Of a stretch of 64,000 nucleotides of DNA, positions 26,423 through 35,279 are shown one piece after another. Source of the DNA: CALOFP01 sp942492635 (GTDB lineage Bacteria; UBP6; UBA1177; CALOFP01); NCBI GenBank assembly GCA_942492635.1, contig CALOFP010000002.1, positions 62,001 to 126,000 of the forward strand, given 5' to 3'. The notes under the pieces were generated by a model. It made no database searches. It was given only the letters and a program-made list of their open reading frames with translations, and had not been told where the DNA came from. The translations under genes were made by a program, and so were the position numbers. How positions within the stretch are numbered: the first letter of the stretch is position 1; each line of letters opens with the position of its first letter.

Positions 26423-28387
26423 CCTGAATCTTCTGCCGAAATCATTTTCTATCTCTTTTTCATTGATAGCTCTGTTAACAATGTAGTTTCGAAACGCTCC
26501 ATTCTGGAAACAAACCGCGTTGTCCGCAAAGAAGGTAACCGATGCATTCCTCTCTTTAGAGTGAATTGAGAGGGATGTTCCTCCGGTCAGGTAGCCGGGA
26601 ATTGTATAGCGTTCACCCGAAAAGGCATCATCGTAGCTCTGATCAGTCTTTCCTCTGACAGATAGAGTAATGTCCACATGATCTCCGAGATTGAAAAGTC
26701 CGTTGAGGCCTGTTCTGAAAAGAGGGTGAGCTGATGCGTACTTTTCTCTTTCAAATACATTGGAGAGTTCGGTGTCAGGCTCATCCGCTTCCAACAGAAT
26801 GATTAAGCCTGCACTGCCGCGAAGTTTGAAAAAAGATCCTTCTAGAGAGAATGTGTTGTCTAGAGCGAGATGTTTTCCACCATGACCAGAGGGAAGTTCA
26901 AAGCAGGACTTCTCACCGTCTTCACACTCTACCGGAGTCGGGATAGAAACATCTCTCTCGGAGTAGTAAGTGATAGTCGAAGATGTTTTGAGAAAGGTGC
27001 CGAAAAAATCCAGACCGAAGGCGGCATGCATATGATTTGATCTTACAGGGGTGTCGATTCCGGATATGGATCTGCCGTCAGTAGATGTAAATAGGAGATG
27101 TCTCTCTTCCAGAGGCTTTAAAGCTTCTGTATAGCCGCCTAGAAGTCGAAACCCGAATGATCCCGGTTTCCATGAAAGTGTAGCATTGTGAGATTGAAGT
27201 ACAGTCGATGGATTGTTCAGAATGGAGACCTTGCTGCCTACATGAACTATCAGATCCGGTGATATTCTGAATGTGTCTGAGAATGAAAGTTGCTCGACTA
27301 TGTCGGAAAGATATTTTTGATTTTTGTCAAAGTAGGACTTTTCATAGGGGTATAGAAAACTGCTTATTTGAGAGGCCGAAAGAGATATTTTGTTGTTTTT
27401 GAATAGAAAGTGAGCCATTTCCCAGTTGATGTCCGATCTGATCTCCTTTCCGTGGTAAATCGAATCAGTTCCACCTACAAGGTTGCTTCGGATACTGCGA
27501 TAGGAGATTTGTCCGGATAGTTTTGATGATTTGAGTGTCAATTCTCCGTTCAGATTCGCTCCGCTTATTTCATCGACATATGTGTTTCGGATGAATTCGG
27601 GATGGAATAGGATTGAGGATTTAAAGTCTTTTTCAAAAGTCGGCCGGGTCGTGTAGTAGTAGATTGAACCACCGGTCTGCCAACTTTTTTTCCTCCACAG
27701 AAAAGAGCCGTTGATTCTAACAGGCTGCTGATTTTCCTTGATGTAGAGATGTTTGTCGGGCAGCAGGATATCACTCTGGTCCTGAAAAGAGATATGAGTT
27801 GAGTAGTTCAGTGGTCCTGCCTCACCTGAAGTGGATAGGGAGACTATTCCTTTCCCGTAACTTTCGGCTCCGATTTTCCCTGTAAAGAAATGTTCGTCCC
27901 AAGGTTTCTTGGTGACGATGTTTAAAACTCCTCCGGGATGAGATGTTCCGAGGCAGGGTGTTCCGAATGTACGGATTATCTCTATCCGCTTAATCTGGGA
28001 GACGGTTATAGGTAGGGTTTGGACGGGGGAACTACCTGTTCCGATGTGGGAAAAAGGTTTGCCGTCTATAGAAACAACAGTGTTTTCTCCAAAGGGGGAC
28101 TGTGTCCTGAATGATATTCCGCTGTTGAGGCGATCGTAATCCGTTGTGTTGATAAATCCGCTCAAGTATTGAAGAAGGGTGTTTATTGATGTGATTCCTG
28201 ATGCGGCAATTTCATCAGACTCAATGACCTCCATAGGATATAGAATTTGTTCGATAGATTTCTCTGCTGAAGGAAGCTCGCTCTTTTTCTCTTTTCCGGC
28301 AAGAGGAAGAGGAGTAGCAGCTTTTAGATTAAATCCGGAAAAAGATAGGAGAAGGAACGGGAGAATAAGGATCGGTAATTTTTTCAT
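26381..28387 (-). CDS. TonB-dependent outer-membrane receptor
   Basis: This 668-residue protein has a signal peptide (LPILILPFLLLSFSGF), a plug domain (~45-160: MEVIESDEIAASGITSIN, NTVVSIDGKPF, HPGGVLNIVTKKP) and a 22-strand-type barrel region with alternating aromatic strands, ending LFGLTLSVSY with a terminal aromatic residue. It takes up a large ligand using the proton-motive force through TonB; the substrate is unknown. A CLGTSHPGG variation replaces the usual YG-x-A-x-GG turn. ATG 28387 lies seven bases after the upstream kinase stop, and the earlier in-frame ATG 28429 would overlap it. TonB/ExbBD are not in the window. Confidence 0.88.
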   Translation of the reverse strand: MKKLPILILPFLLLSFSGFNLKAATPLPLAGKEKKSELPSAEKSIEQILYPMEVIESDEIAASGITSINTLLQYLSGFINTTDYDRLNSGISFRTQSPFGENTVVSIDGKPFSHIGTGSSPVQTLPITVSQIKRIEIIRTFGTPCLGTSHPGGVLNIVTKKPWDEHFFTGKIGAESYGKGIVSLSTSGEAGPLNYSTHISFQDQSDILLPDKHLYIKENQQPVRINGSFLWRKKSWQTGGSIYYYTTRPTFEKDFKSSILFHPEFIRNTYVDEISGANLNGELTLKSSKLSGQISYRSIRSNLVGGTDSIYHGKEIRSDINWEMAHFLFKNNKISLSASQISSFLYPYEKSYFDKNQKYLSDIVEQLSFSDTFRISPDLIVHVGSKVSILNNPSTVLQSHNATLSWKPGSFGFRLLGGYTEALKPLEERHLLFTSTDGRSISGIDTPVRSNHMHAAFGLDFFGTFLKTSSTITYYSERDVSIPTPVECEDGEKSCFELPSGHGGKHLALDNTFSLEGSFFKLRGSAGLIILLEADEPDTELSNVFEREKYASAHPLFRTGLNGLFNLGDHVDITLSVRGKTDQSYDDAFSGERYTIPGYLTGGTSLSIHSKERNASVTFFADNAVCFQNGAFRNYIVNRAINEKEIENDFGRRFRLPALFGLTLSVSY

Positions 28388-28394
28388 ATCTGCT

Positions 28395-30068
28395 CTAATA
28401 GTCAAAGATAGATTTTCCAATAAATTCACGCAATATTGAGTTGAATGGTACGAAATCCTGGTTCATCTCCTCGAAGAAGGAGAGGAATTTTATGAGTCTG
28501 CGAGCTTCGGAATATTCTCTGGCTGTCTCGGAAATTTCCTGAAGAAGAGGCATGGCGTTGTGTTTCAGTATGCTGAATTCGTAGACCAGGCTAGAGTTGA
28601 ACATCATGTCCGCCATCTCCTGGAATGGGAAAATGTTTCTCTCTTCACCTCGTCTTACCGAAGGCCATCGTGCAATAGTGTCCTGAGCGTTATGGTTTCT
28701 GAAGCTTGCGTCCCTTACGATTCTGCGAAGCATTCTGGAATCGGTTGTAGGGATTCTGTTGTGATGGTCGATATTAAGTTGGGTCAGTGCGCTTACGTAA
28801 ATTTTGTATATGTGATGGGCCGGCACGTCACGGTAGAGGTTGGGGTTCAATCCGTGTATTCCTTCCACAATGATTATGCCGTTCTCGGGGAGCCAGAAGT
28901 TTTTACCGCTTTTCTCGCTTTTGCCGGTCTTGAAGTTGTAACGTGGAAATTCAACTTCGCCTCCAGCCATGAGGGTGTTGAGGTGCTGGTTAAAAAGCGG
29001 TACGTTTATGGCTTCAAGACATTCAAAATCGTTTTTTCCATCAGCATCAAGGGGTGTATCGTCCCTGTCAACAAAGTAGTCGTCGAGAGAGATGAGAAAC
29101 GGTTTGAAGCCGTTAACCCTGAGCTGGTTGGAAAGTCTCTTGGCTGTGGTTGTCTTTCCCGATGAACTCGGCCCGGCAATTGAGATGATTTTAAGGACCC
29201 TCTTTCGGCGATAAATTTCATCCGCAAGCATAGCCAGCTTTTTTTCGTGCAGCGATTCGGCTACAAGAATGATTTCACGCTCTTTGCCTGATCTGATTGC
29301 TTCGTTGAGCTTGGCGCAGTTGTCCAGTCCAAGAATGTCAAGCCAGCGGTTGTTCTCCGTGATGATGTTGAAAAACTTGGGACTGTCGTTGAATGCGGGA
29401 AGCTGAGTGGGATCTTTCATGTCTGGAAGAAGAAGAATTATCCCCCTGTTGTAGTAGGTCAGTTTGAATTTAGTAAGTACGCCTGTTGATGGAGCAAGAT
29501 AGCCGTAGAAGTAGTTTATAGTGTCTCCCAGCATGTAGATGCTGGACTTTTCTGTTGTTCTTGTCTCAAAGAGCCTTGCCTTGTCTTCCATTCCGCTCTT
29601 CTTGAAAAGATCCACAACCTTCTGAGTAGGATACTCCTTGCGGATGAACGCCATGTCGCTTTTCACTATATCACGCATTCTTCTCTCAAGCTCTTCAACC
29701 TCTTCGGCCTTGATCCATTCAAGACCTTCGAAGTAGCAGTAGTAACCGTTGCCGATGCTGTAATCAATATGCAATTTTGCATGGGGAAACATCTCCTTGG
29801 CCGACTTTATCAGGACGAAGAACATGCTTCTTATGTAAAAACGTTTCCCGTCTCTCTGTTCGATAGTGAGGAACTCAACTGTACAGTTGGAGTCAACTAT
29901 TGCGGAGAGTTCGGTTATACGGTTGTTTACCCGGGCTCCGAGGATGGGGAATCGGAAACCGGAGGCGTGGCGTTCTGAAATGACCTTTAGAGATGTAGGT
30001 TCGTCTATTGTTTCCTCAACCGTTTTTCCGTCGGGAAGAACGACAGTAACGACAGCGGGCTCTTTCAT
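28395..30068 (-). CDS. TGS/ThrRS-editing-like domain fused to uridine kinase
   Basis: This 557-residue protein has a known three-part architecture: TGS domain (~1-70, VLPDGKTVEETIDEP), a threonyl-tRNA-synthetase second-additional-domain-like region (~80-240, with HIDYSIGNGYYCYF), and a uridine-kinase domain (~285-500) with Walker A GPSSSGKTT near 296-304, LDDYFVDRDDTP, NFECLEAIN and IVEGIHGLNP. It likely phosphorylates uridine/cytidine or a related nucleoside; the role of the tRNA-synthetase-like part is not known. GGGGGA precedes the ATG by about six bases. It leads the TonB receptor, an unrelated-looking partner. Confidence 0.9.
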   Translation of the reverse strand: MKEPAVVTVVLPDGKTVEETIDEPTSLKVISERHASGFRFPILGARVNNRITELSAIVDSNCTVEFLTIEQRDGKRFYIRSMFFVLIKSAKEMFPHAKLHIDYSIGNGYYCYFEGLEWIKAEEVEELERRMRDIVKSDMAFIRKEYPTQKVVDLFKKSGMEDKARLFETRTTEKSSIYMLGDTINYFYGYLAPSTGVLTKFKLTYYNRGIILLLPDMKDPTQLPAFNDSPKFFNIITENNRWLDILGLDNCAKLNEAIRSGKEREIILVAESLHEKKLAMLADEIYRRKRVLKIISIAGPSSSGKTTTAKRLSNQLRVNGFKPFLISLDDYFVDRDDTPLDADGKNDFECLEAINVPLFNQHLNTLMAGGEVEFPRYNFKTGKSEKSGKNFWLPENGIIIVEGIHGLNPNLYRDVPAHHIYKIYVSALTQLNIDHHNRIPTTDSRMLRRIVRDASFRNHNAQDTIARWPSVRRGEERNIFPFQEMADMMFNSSLVYEFSILKHNAMPLLQEISETAREYSEARRLIKFLSFFEEMNQDFVPFNSILREFIGKSIFDY

Positions 30069-30181
30069 TTTTTCCCCCTATTTAAAATGCCTTAAAAATT
30101 ACATTATAAACGCTTATAAGTCAACAAATTGCTGATTGTAGAAAGCAACGTGCGAATAGAAATAATTCGATTTTTCCATTC

Positions 30182-30235
30182 TTAACGAAATCCTAACATA
30201 ACCTTCACAAAGGGTTAACGCTGCGCAAATATAAA
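30182..30235 (+). promoter_or_regulatory. Pho-box array and promoter of the Na/Pi cotransporter gene
   Basis: Four direct repeats begin at 30182, 30193, 30204 and 30215, exactly 11 bases apart: TTAACG, CTAACA, TTCACA, TTAACG. This spacing and sequence match PhoB/PhoP/SphR binding sites (tandem TTAACA-type half sites once per helical turn). A TATAAA -10 at 30230-30235 starts ten bases after the last repeat, the usual position where the Pho box replaces a -35. The downstream gene is a phosphate transporter, so phosphate-starvation control is strongly suggested. Confidence 0.75.
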
Positions 30236-30274
30236 GAGGCGCTTTTTGTTAATAAAATTTTTACGGAGATATGC

Positions 30275-31999
30275 ATGGATTGGAAAATGGTAATCTTTCA
30301 GACTCTCGGCGGCCTCGGCCTCTTCCTTATGGGCATGAAGACCATGTCGGAGGGTATGCAGAAAGTTGCTGGAGAAAAGTTAAGGAAGGTTCTCGGAATA
30401 CTCACGGCAAACCGATTTGTTGCAGTTTTTGTAGGTTTTGTTGTTACCGCAGTGATTCAGTCGAGTTCTGCCACTACGGTTATGACAGTGGGATTCGTAA
30501 ACGCAACACTCATGAATCTTCAGCAGGCGATAGGGGTCGTTCTCGGGGCAAACATAGGAACGACGGTTACTGGATGGATCGTAACTCTAAAAATCGTCAA
30601 GTTCGCCATGCCTCTTATCGGAGTCGGTGTCCTGATCCGCTTCTTCTCAAAAAAGGATCAGTGGCGATATTTCGGCGAGATTGTCTTCGGCTTCGGTATT
30701 CTTTTTCTAGGAATGCAGACGATGAAAAACGGGTTTGCTCCCCTCAGGGAATCAGAAGATTTCATTCACTTCTTCACCCTGGTTGATGGTAGCAGCTTCC
30801 TTTCGATCCTGCTCGGGGTATGTGTCGGAACACTTACAACTGTAGCGGTGCAGTCAAGCTCAGCAACTATAGGAATTACAATCGCTCTCGCATCACAGGG
30901 ACTTCTCAATTTTGAAGGAGCTGTAGCCCTCATACTTGGAGACAACATCGGAACCACCATTACCGCCATTCTCGCAAGTATAGGAGCAAACCACCACGCG
31001 AAGCGTGCCGCCCTGGCCCATACACTATTTAACACTCTGGGTGTCTTGATTATGCTTGTAGTATTTGTTCCGTTTACATCCCTCATAGATCATCTTGTCC
31101 CCGGAGATGCAAACTTCATGGTTAACAGCGCAGCGGAGGCGGCCAAATACGGAGGAAAGATAGGGTCGATGCCCTATATCGGGCAGCACATAGCCATGGC
31201 GCACTCACTTTTCAACATCACGAACGTTCTTATTTTCATTCCCCTCGTTCCTTTCCTGGCCAGGCTGTGTGAAAAGATAATTCGTGAACCGAAGCAGAAG
31301 GAGACCATCAAGGCGGTTCAGTTTTCGCATATCAACTACAACCTCATTTCGACGCCATCACTCGGAATCGCCGAGTCAGAGAAGGAGCTGATCGTGATGG
31401 CTGAAATGGTGAGGAAAAACGCCCAGCTGGTTCACCGTATCGATATGGAAAAAGACGACGTTCCTGCAATCTGTGATAAGGTTCTCGCCGACGAGAGAGT
31501 TATTGATGAGTACAAAAAGATGATCAGTGAGTTCCTGCTGACTCTCAGCTCCAAATCGATGTCCAGGGAGGATGCAGTTCTTGTAGGTGGTTACATGGAA
31601 TTTGCCCATAGTCTCGAAAAGTATGCGGACTTCATCGAAAACATTTCAAAACTGTACGACAGGATATCCAGGAAGGGGCTCAAGGTGTCACAGAATGCGA
31701 GAAATGCGATCAATACGATTGTTGAAGAGAATTGCAGCTTCTATGATGAAACAATCGCTCTTTTCAAGGGAGGAGTCAGTGGAGATTCCTTCATGGAGAA
31801 TGCGGAATCCAAGAAAAGGCGCATTAAGAAGATGGTGAAGGACGCCAAGCTCGATCACTTCGAGCGGGTAAGGACAAACGCTTGCAACAACGACGCATCC
31901 GTTTTCTACATAGACATCCTCAACCAGTTGAGCGGAATGTGCTCACAGACATTTAATCTTGCGGAAGTCGCTACAGGTACCAAGTACGAGACGGTTTGA
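30275..31999 (+). CDS. Na/Pi cotransporter (NptA/YjbB family) with PhoU-like C-terminus
   Basis: This 574-residue protein has about eight membrane segments over residues 1-320 with the duplicated signature QSSSAT at 62-67 and near 193-198, each followed by a GANIGTT or GDNIGTT motif. These define the Na/phosphate cotransporter family. Residues ~350-574 are helical and PhoU-like. It should import (or export) phosphate with sodium. ATG 30275 is preceded by GGAG. A fourfold 11-bp Pho-box array stands upstream. Length and domain arrangement are normal for the bacterial family, and it is a single-gene unit. Confidence 0.95.
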   Translation: MDWKMVIFQTLGGLGLFLMGMKTMSEGMQKVAGEKLRKVLGILTANRFVAVFVGFVVTAVIQSSSATTVMTVGFVNATLMNLQQAIGVVLGANIGTTVTGWIVTLKIVKFAMPLIGVGVLIRFFSKKDQWRYFGEIVFGFGILFLGMQTMKNGFAPLRESEDFIHFFTLVDGSSFLSILLGVCVGTLTTVAVQSSSATIGITIALASQGLLNFEGAVALILGDNIGTTITAILASIGANHHAKRAALAHTLFNTLGVLIMLVVFVPFTSLIDHLVPGDANFMVNSAAEAAKYGGKIGSMPYIGQHIAMAHSLFNITNVLIFIPLVPFLARLCEKIIREPKQKETIKAVQFSHINYNLISTPSLGIAESEKELIVMAEMVRKNAQLVHRIDMEKDDVPAICDKVLADERVIDEYKKMISEFLLTLSSKSMSREDAVLVGGYMEFAHSLEKYADFIENISKLYDRISRKGLKVSQNARNAINTIVEENCSFYDETIALFKGGVSGDSFMENAESKKRRIKKMVKDAKLDHFERVRTNACNNDASVFYIDILNQLSGMCSQTFNLAEVATGTKYETV

Positions 32000-32160
32000 A
32001 GAAGTCTATTTCGATATTTACTGCCACCATTACTACTTTCCTGCTTCAATACTACTAATGGTGCGAATAGCATCTCTTGTATGATTTCAAAAAAGTTCAG
32101 GTTGCATCCTCAGAATCTTTTCTCTCCGCTATCAGTACATAAAAGGATAAGAGGGTGAAT

Positions 32161-32505
32161 GTGATCTCGGGACGAAGATAACTTTCAGATTTTATTGAGT
32201 TGTGTGACTTAAATGAATTTGTCGAGGAGTTGAACTTTTCAATAATTCGCTGGAAATCTTTTTTATGATGAAACAAAAGAGAAGCCGTTCATTAATATCT
32301 TTTCTTCAGAGAAAACAATTTCTGGGTAAATGCAAATACCATTATTCAATATGCTTTTTACTCCTGCCTGACAGAGAAAACATCACAGGCTGATCAAAAC
32401 ATTTTCAGAGTAGTTGAAAAGAATTATTGTGAAGAAGTAGCTGCGGATTATTATCGGGATCTGAAATTTTTACCCAAAAAAAAAGGGGAGCCGAAGCTCC
32501 CCTGA
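32161..32505 (+). pseudogene. Possible decayed coding region
   Basis: One plus-strand frame (32182 onward) reads LSDFIELCDLNEFVEELNF and continues to WKSFL, then hits TGA TGA, then TAA. In the same frame it reopens at 32296 for about 64 codons (NNFWVNANTIIQYAFYSC, later RVVEKNYCEEVAADYYRD). The two stretches share composition and frame but have no start codon or ribosome-binding site. That suggests a gene killed by nonsense changes. No family was recognised; chance open frames in AT-rich DNA are the alternative. Confidence 0.3.
32475..32503 (-). terminator. Intrinsic terminator of the 2-oxoacid:ferredoxin oxidoreductase operon
   Basis: On the minus strand, the perfect 8-bp stem AGGGGAGC / GCTCCCCT closes a TTCG tetraloop and is followed by at least nine T. 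It lies 23 bases after the last subunit gene. The C(UUCG)G loop makes this hairpin exceptionally stable. Confidence 0.9.
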
Positions 32506-32525
32506 AAAGATTGGAAGAGAGTCGA

Positions 32526-33062
32526 CTAAACGAGACTCATTCCAAGCTTGATAGCCTTTTCGTTAACCGGAATAAGCTTGTGGTGACGCGGTGGAAGTGT
32601 ATCTTCCAGAGCCTTAACAAGTGATTCGGGTTTAACCATCGGGTTTGCTCCGATGAGGGCACCGAGGGTTATCATGTTCATAACCTTGAGGTTTCCGATT
32701 TCGTTGGAAGCCTTCTCGATGGCAGGGATTGCGAAAACCCTGATGTCGTCTCTTGTAGGAGCCTCCTTTATGGTGCTGGATTCCCAGATGAGAATTCCGC
32801 CCTTCTTTACCAGCGGCTCGAACTTCTTGAGTGACGGAAGGTTGAAAACAACCGCTACGTCGTATGCCTGGACAACGGGGCTGGAGATAGGCTGGTCGGA
32901 GATGTTGACCATACAGTTTGCTGTACCGCCTCTCATCTCAGGTCCGTAGGATGGCATCCAGCTGACCTCTTTACCTTCCTTCATTGCAGCGTAGGCGAGA
33001 AGTTTTCCCATGGAGAGAACACCCTGCCCGCCGAATCCGGCGAAAATCATTTCCTGTAACAT
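32526..33062 (-). CDS. korC: 2-oxoacid:ferredoxin oxidoreductase, gamma subunit
   Basis: This 178-residue protein has the gamma-subunit fold: MIFAGFGGQGVLSMGKLLAYAA at the start (GFGGQG nucleotide-type loop), SYGPEMRGGTANCMV near 38-52, and MITLGALIGANP near 130. It belongs to the four-subunit enzyme that oxidatively decarboxylates a 2-oxoacid to acyl-CoA and reduces ferredoxin. ATG 33062 has GGAGG upstream. It is the last gene before a strong terminator. Kor (2-oxoglutarate) versus Vor (branched-chain oxoacid) specificity is not decidable from this subunit. Confidence 0.93.
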   Translation of the reverse strand: MLQEMIFAGFGGQGVLSMGKLLAYAAMKEGKEVSWMPSYGPEMRGGTANCMVNISDQPISSPVVQAYDVAVVFNLPSLKKFEPLVKKGGILIWESSTIKEAPTRDDIRVFAIPAIEKASNEIGNLKVMNMITLGALIGANPMVKPESLVKALEDTLPPRHHKLIPVNEKAIKLGMSLV

Positions 33063-33071
33063 GCCTGCCTC

Positions 33072-33833
33072 CTATTTCTCTTCTTTTTCTACATCTTTAT
33101 AAACGCCGAGAGGGAAGTAGGAGTGAACACTCTCCTTAATCCACTCAAGAGACTGTACCGGTGAGCACTTCCATCCTGAAGGACAGTTTGCCGCGAACTC
33201 GAGGAATGTTGTTCCGAGTCCCTTCTCCTGTCTTTCGAAAGCCTCTCTGATGGTCTTCTTAGCCTTTCTGGCGTTTGCCGGAGTATCTACACCGATACGT
33301 GCGGAGTAGGCGACACCGGGGAAGTTGGCGACGAGTTCAGCCATCTTCATCGGCATACCTACCTTTTTCGGATCTCTGCCGTAGGGAGATGTGGCTGTTT
33401 TCTGACCCGCAAGAGTCGTAGGAGCCATCTGTCCACCGGTCATACCGTAGATTCCGTTGTTTACAAAGAAGAAAGTGAAGTTTTCACCACGGTTGCAGGC
33501 GTGAATTGTTTCAGCTGTTCCGATGGCGGCAAGGTCGCCGTCACCCTGGTAGCTGAATACGTATTTGTCGGGAAGCATTCTCTTGATGCCTGTTGCCACT
33601 GCGGCAGCACGGCCGTGAGCAGCTTCCTGCATGTCGATGTTCATATAGTCGTATGCGAAAACGGAGCAGCCTACCGGACATACTCCCACTGTGTCGTTCT
33701 GGATGCCCATCTCTTCCACAACTTCCATTATGAGTTTGTGGATGGTGGAGTGCATACAGCCAGGACAGTAGTGCATTCTTTTATCACGGAGGGTGCTCGG
33801 CCTCTGATAAACTACCTTGTATCCTTCTCTCAT
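33072..33833 (-). CDS. korB: 2-oxoacid:ferredoxin oxidoreductase, beta (TPP-binding) subunit
   Basis: This 253-residue protein binds thiamine diphosphate through GDGDLAAIGTAE followed by NNGIYGMTGGQ (residues ~97-135). The N-terminal HYCPGC motif near 21-26 and VCPVGCS are typical cluster or structural cysteines. It provides the catalytic site for decarboxylation. ATG 33833 follows GGGGGAG. Gaps to neighbours are 12 and 9 bases. The length matches KorB/VorC-type beta subunits, which lack the long PFOR extension. Confidence 0.94.
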   Translation of the reverse strand: MREGYKVVYQRPSTLRDKRMHYCPGCMHSTIHKLIMEVVEEMGIQNDTVGVCPVGCSVFAYDYMNIDMQEAAHGRAAAVATGIKRMLPDKYVFSYQGDGDLAAIGTAETIHACNRGENFTFFFVNNGIYGMTGGQMAPTTLAGQKTATSPYGRDPKKVGMPMKMAELVANFPGVAYSARIGVDTPANARKAKKTIREAFERQEKGLGTTFLEFAANCPSGWKCSPVQSLEWIKESVHSYFPLGVYKDVEKEEK

Positions 33834-33845
33834 CTTATCTCCCCC

Positions 33846-34919
33846 TTACATGCTCTTTTTGATGTGATCCAAAATCTCCTCAGCGGTCGGGATGATTCCG
33901 CCAGTTCTGCCGTAGTAGTCGACAGGCTTTCTGCCGTTTACGGTGAGACGGATGTCCTCAACCATCTGTCCTACACTCATCTCGATTGAGTAGAAGTGAT
34001 TTACGCTTTCCTTTTCGGCAAGTTCGTTGAACTTTGCTGTCGGGAAAGGCCAGAGGGTGATAGGACGAAGAAGACCGATCTTGATGCCTTCAGCTCTTGC
34101 AAGGTCGACAACCTTTTTGCAGATTCTGGAGGTTACGCCGAATGCGGAGATAACGATCTCTGCATCGTCAAGATGGTACTCTTCGTAGCGTACTTCGTTA
34201 TCTTCGATAACTTTGTACTTTGCCTGGAGTTTGTGGTTCTTCTCCTCCATATCCTCGGACTGGATGTAGAGAGATGTAACGATGTTTCCGTCACGGCCGT
34301 CTGTTTTGCCCATGGTTGCCCACGGTTTTTCGGCACGGTAGGATTCTGTGGGTTTGAACTCCCTCGGCTCGGGAAGAACAACCTTCTCCATCATCTGACC
34401 GATGGAACCGTCGGAGAGAATAAGTACTGGATTAAGGTACTTGTCCGCAATGTCGAACGCGAGGAGAGTGTGGTCGACCATCTCCTGAACCGAGTTCGGA
34501 GCGAGAACGATGAGACGGTAGTCTCCGTGTCCGCCGCCCTTTACGGCCTGGAAGTAGTCACCCTGGCTTGCCTGGATGGTTCCGAGTCCGGGACCGCCTC
34601 TCTGAATGTTAGCGAAAACGCAGGGAAGCTCTGCGCATGCGATGTAGCTAACACCTTCCTGCATGAGGGAGTATCCCGGTGAGGAAGTTGTAGTCATGCA
34701 GCGCGCACCTGTTCCTGCTGCACCGTAAAGCATGTTTACGGAAGCAACTTCGCTTTCTGCCTGAAGAAGAACGTAATTGTGCTTCGGTTCTTCACGGGCA
34801 AGATACTCTACAACCTCAGACTGAGGAGTGATGGGGTATCCGAAGTAACCGTTCATGCCGGCTCTGATGGCTGCTTCAGCAAGAGCCTCATTTCCTTTCA
34901 TAAATTTGATATCAGCCAC
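33846..34919 (-). CDS. korA: 2-oxoacid:ferredoxin oxidoreductase, alpha subunit (VorB/KorA-like)
   Basis: This 357-residue alpha subunit starts FMKGNEALAEAAIRAG and FGYPITPQSEVVEYLA, the hallmark of VorB/KorA pyrimidine-binding domains, and contains QAESEVASVNMLYGAAGTGAR and SSPGYSLMQEG. The start FMKGNEA is closest, from memory, to proteins annotated VorB (3-methyl-2-oxobutanoate), so a branched-chain oxoacid is a possible substrate. The start is GTG 34919 with GGAGG five bases upstream. It follows the ferredoxin subunit by 15 bases. Confidence 0.92.
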   Translation of the reverse strand: MADIKFMKGNEALAEAAIRAGMNGYFGYPITPQSEVVEYLAREEPKHNYVLLQAESEVASVNMLYGAAGTGARCMTTTSSPGYSLMQEGVSYIACAELPCVFANIQRGGPGLGTIQASQGDYFQAVKGGGHGDYRLIVLAPNSVQEMVDHTLLAFDIADKYLNPVLILSDGSIGQMMEKVVLPEPREFKPTESYRAEKPWATMGKTDGRDGNIVTSLYIQSEDMEEKNHKLQAKYKVIEDNEVRYEEYHLDDAEIVISAFGVTSRICKKVVDLARAEGIKIGLLRPITLWPFPTAKFNELAEKESVNHFYSIEMSVGQMVEDIRLTVNGRKPVDYYGRTGGIIPTAEEILDHIKKSM

Positions 34920-34934
34920 TTTAACCTCCTCTTG

Positions 34935-35156
34935 TTAGTTAGCCTTGCGGTAAACTGTTATTGCCGCGTCGGGACAGATAACACCGCAGTTTCCACAACC
35001 AATGCAAGTCTCCTCTTTCATTTTTGCGTAGGGAAGACCGAAAGAGTTGGTGTCTGACATATTCAGTTCAAGACACTTTACAGGACAGAACTCAATGCAG
35101 AGACCGCAGCCTTTGCACCCTTCTGTCGAGATTTCAACATAGCCTTTTGCTGCCAT
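34935..35156 (-). CDS. korD: 2-oxoacid:ferredoxin oxidoreductase, delta (ferredoxin) subunit
   Basis: This 73-residue protein has two [4Fe-4S] motifs, CKGCGLCIEFCPVKC and CIGCGNCGVICP. It shuttles electrons from the TPP site to soluble ferredoxin. ATG 35156 follows AGGAGG. It is the first gene of the operon korDABC, an order found in many anaerobes. The soluble ferredoxin at 5581 could accept the electrons. Confidence 0.94.
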   Translation of the reverse strand: MAAKGYVEISTEGCKGCGLCIEFCPVKCLELNMSDTNSFGLPYAKMKEETCIGCGNCGVICPDAAITVYRKAN

Positions 35157-35206
35157 ATGTTCCTCCTAAATATAATAGAAAACTAATGAAACCTTTTGGC
35201 AGCATG

Positions 35207-35235
35207 ACTTTAACACTTTAAACTCTAAATTTCAA
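35207..35235 (-). promoter_or_regulatory. Candidate promoter of the kor operon
   Basis: On the minus strand TTGAAA (35235-35230) and TAAAGT (35212-35207) are separated by exactly 17 bases. Expected start near 35200 leaves a ~45-base leader before the first ATG. This separates the operon from the upstream Lpd gene. Confidence 0.45.
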
Positions 35236-35279
35236 GGAAATTGGGTAAATAATTGTTAAATGAAGTTCGATGATTTCGG

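Larger units (their letters stand above)
32000..32525. other. 526-base gap after the Na/Pi gene
   Basis: No intact gene is visible. A hairpin with 8-bp arms (CACCATTA 32025-32032, TAATGGTG 32056-32063) and a 23-base loop follows the transporter; it lacks a T tract, so it may stabilise the transcript end. The centre and right hold what looks like a decayed plus-strand coding region, and the right end holds the terminator of the oxidoreductase operon. Confidence 0.5.
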
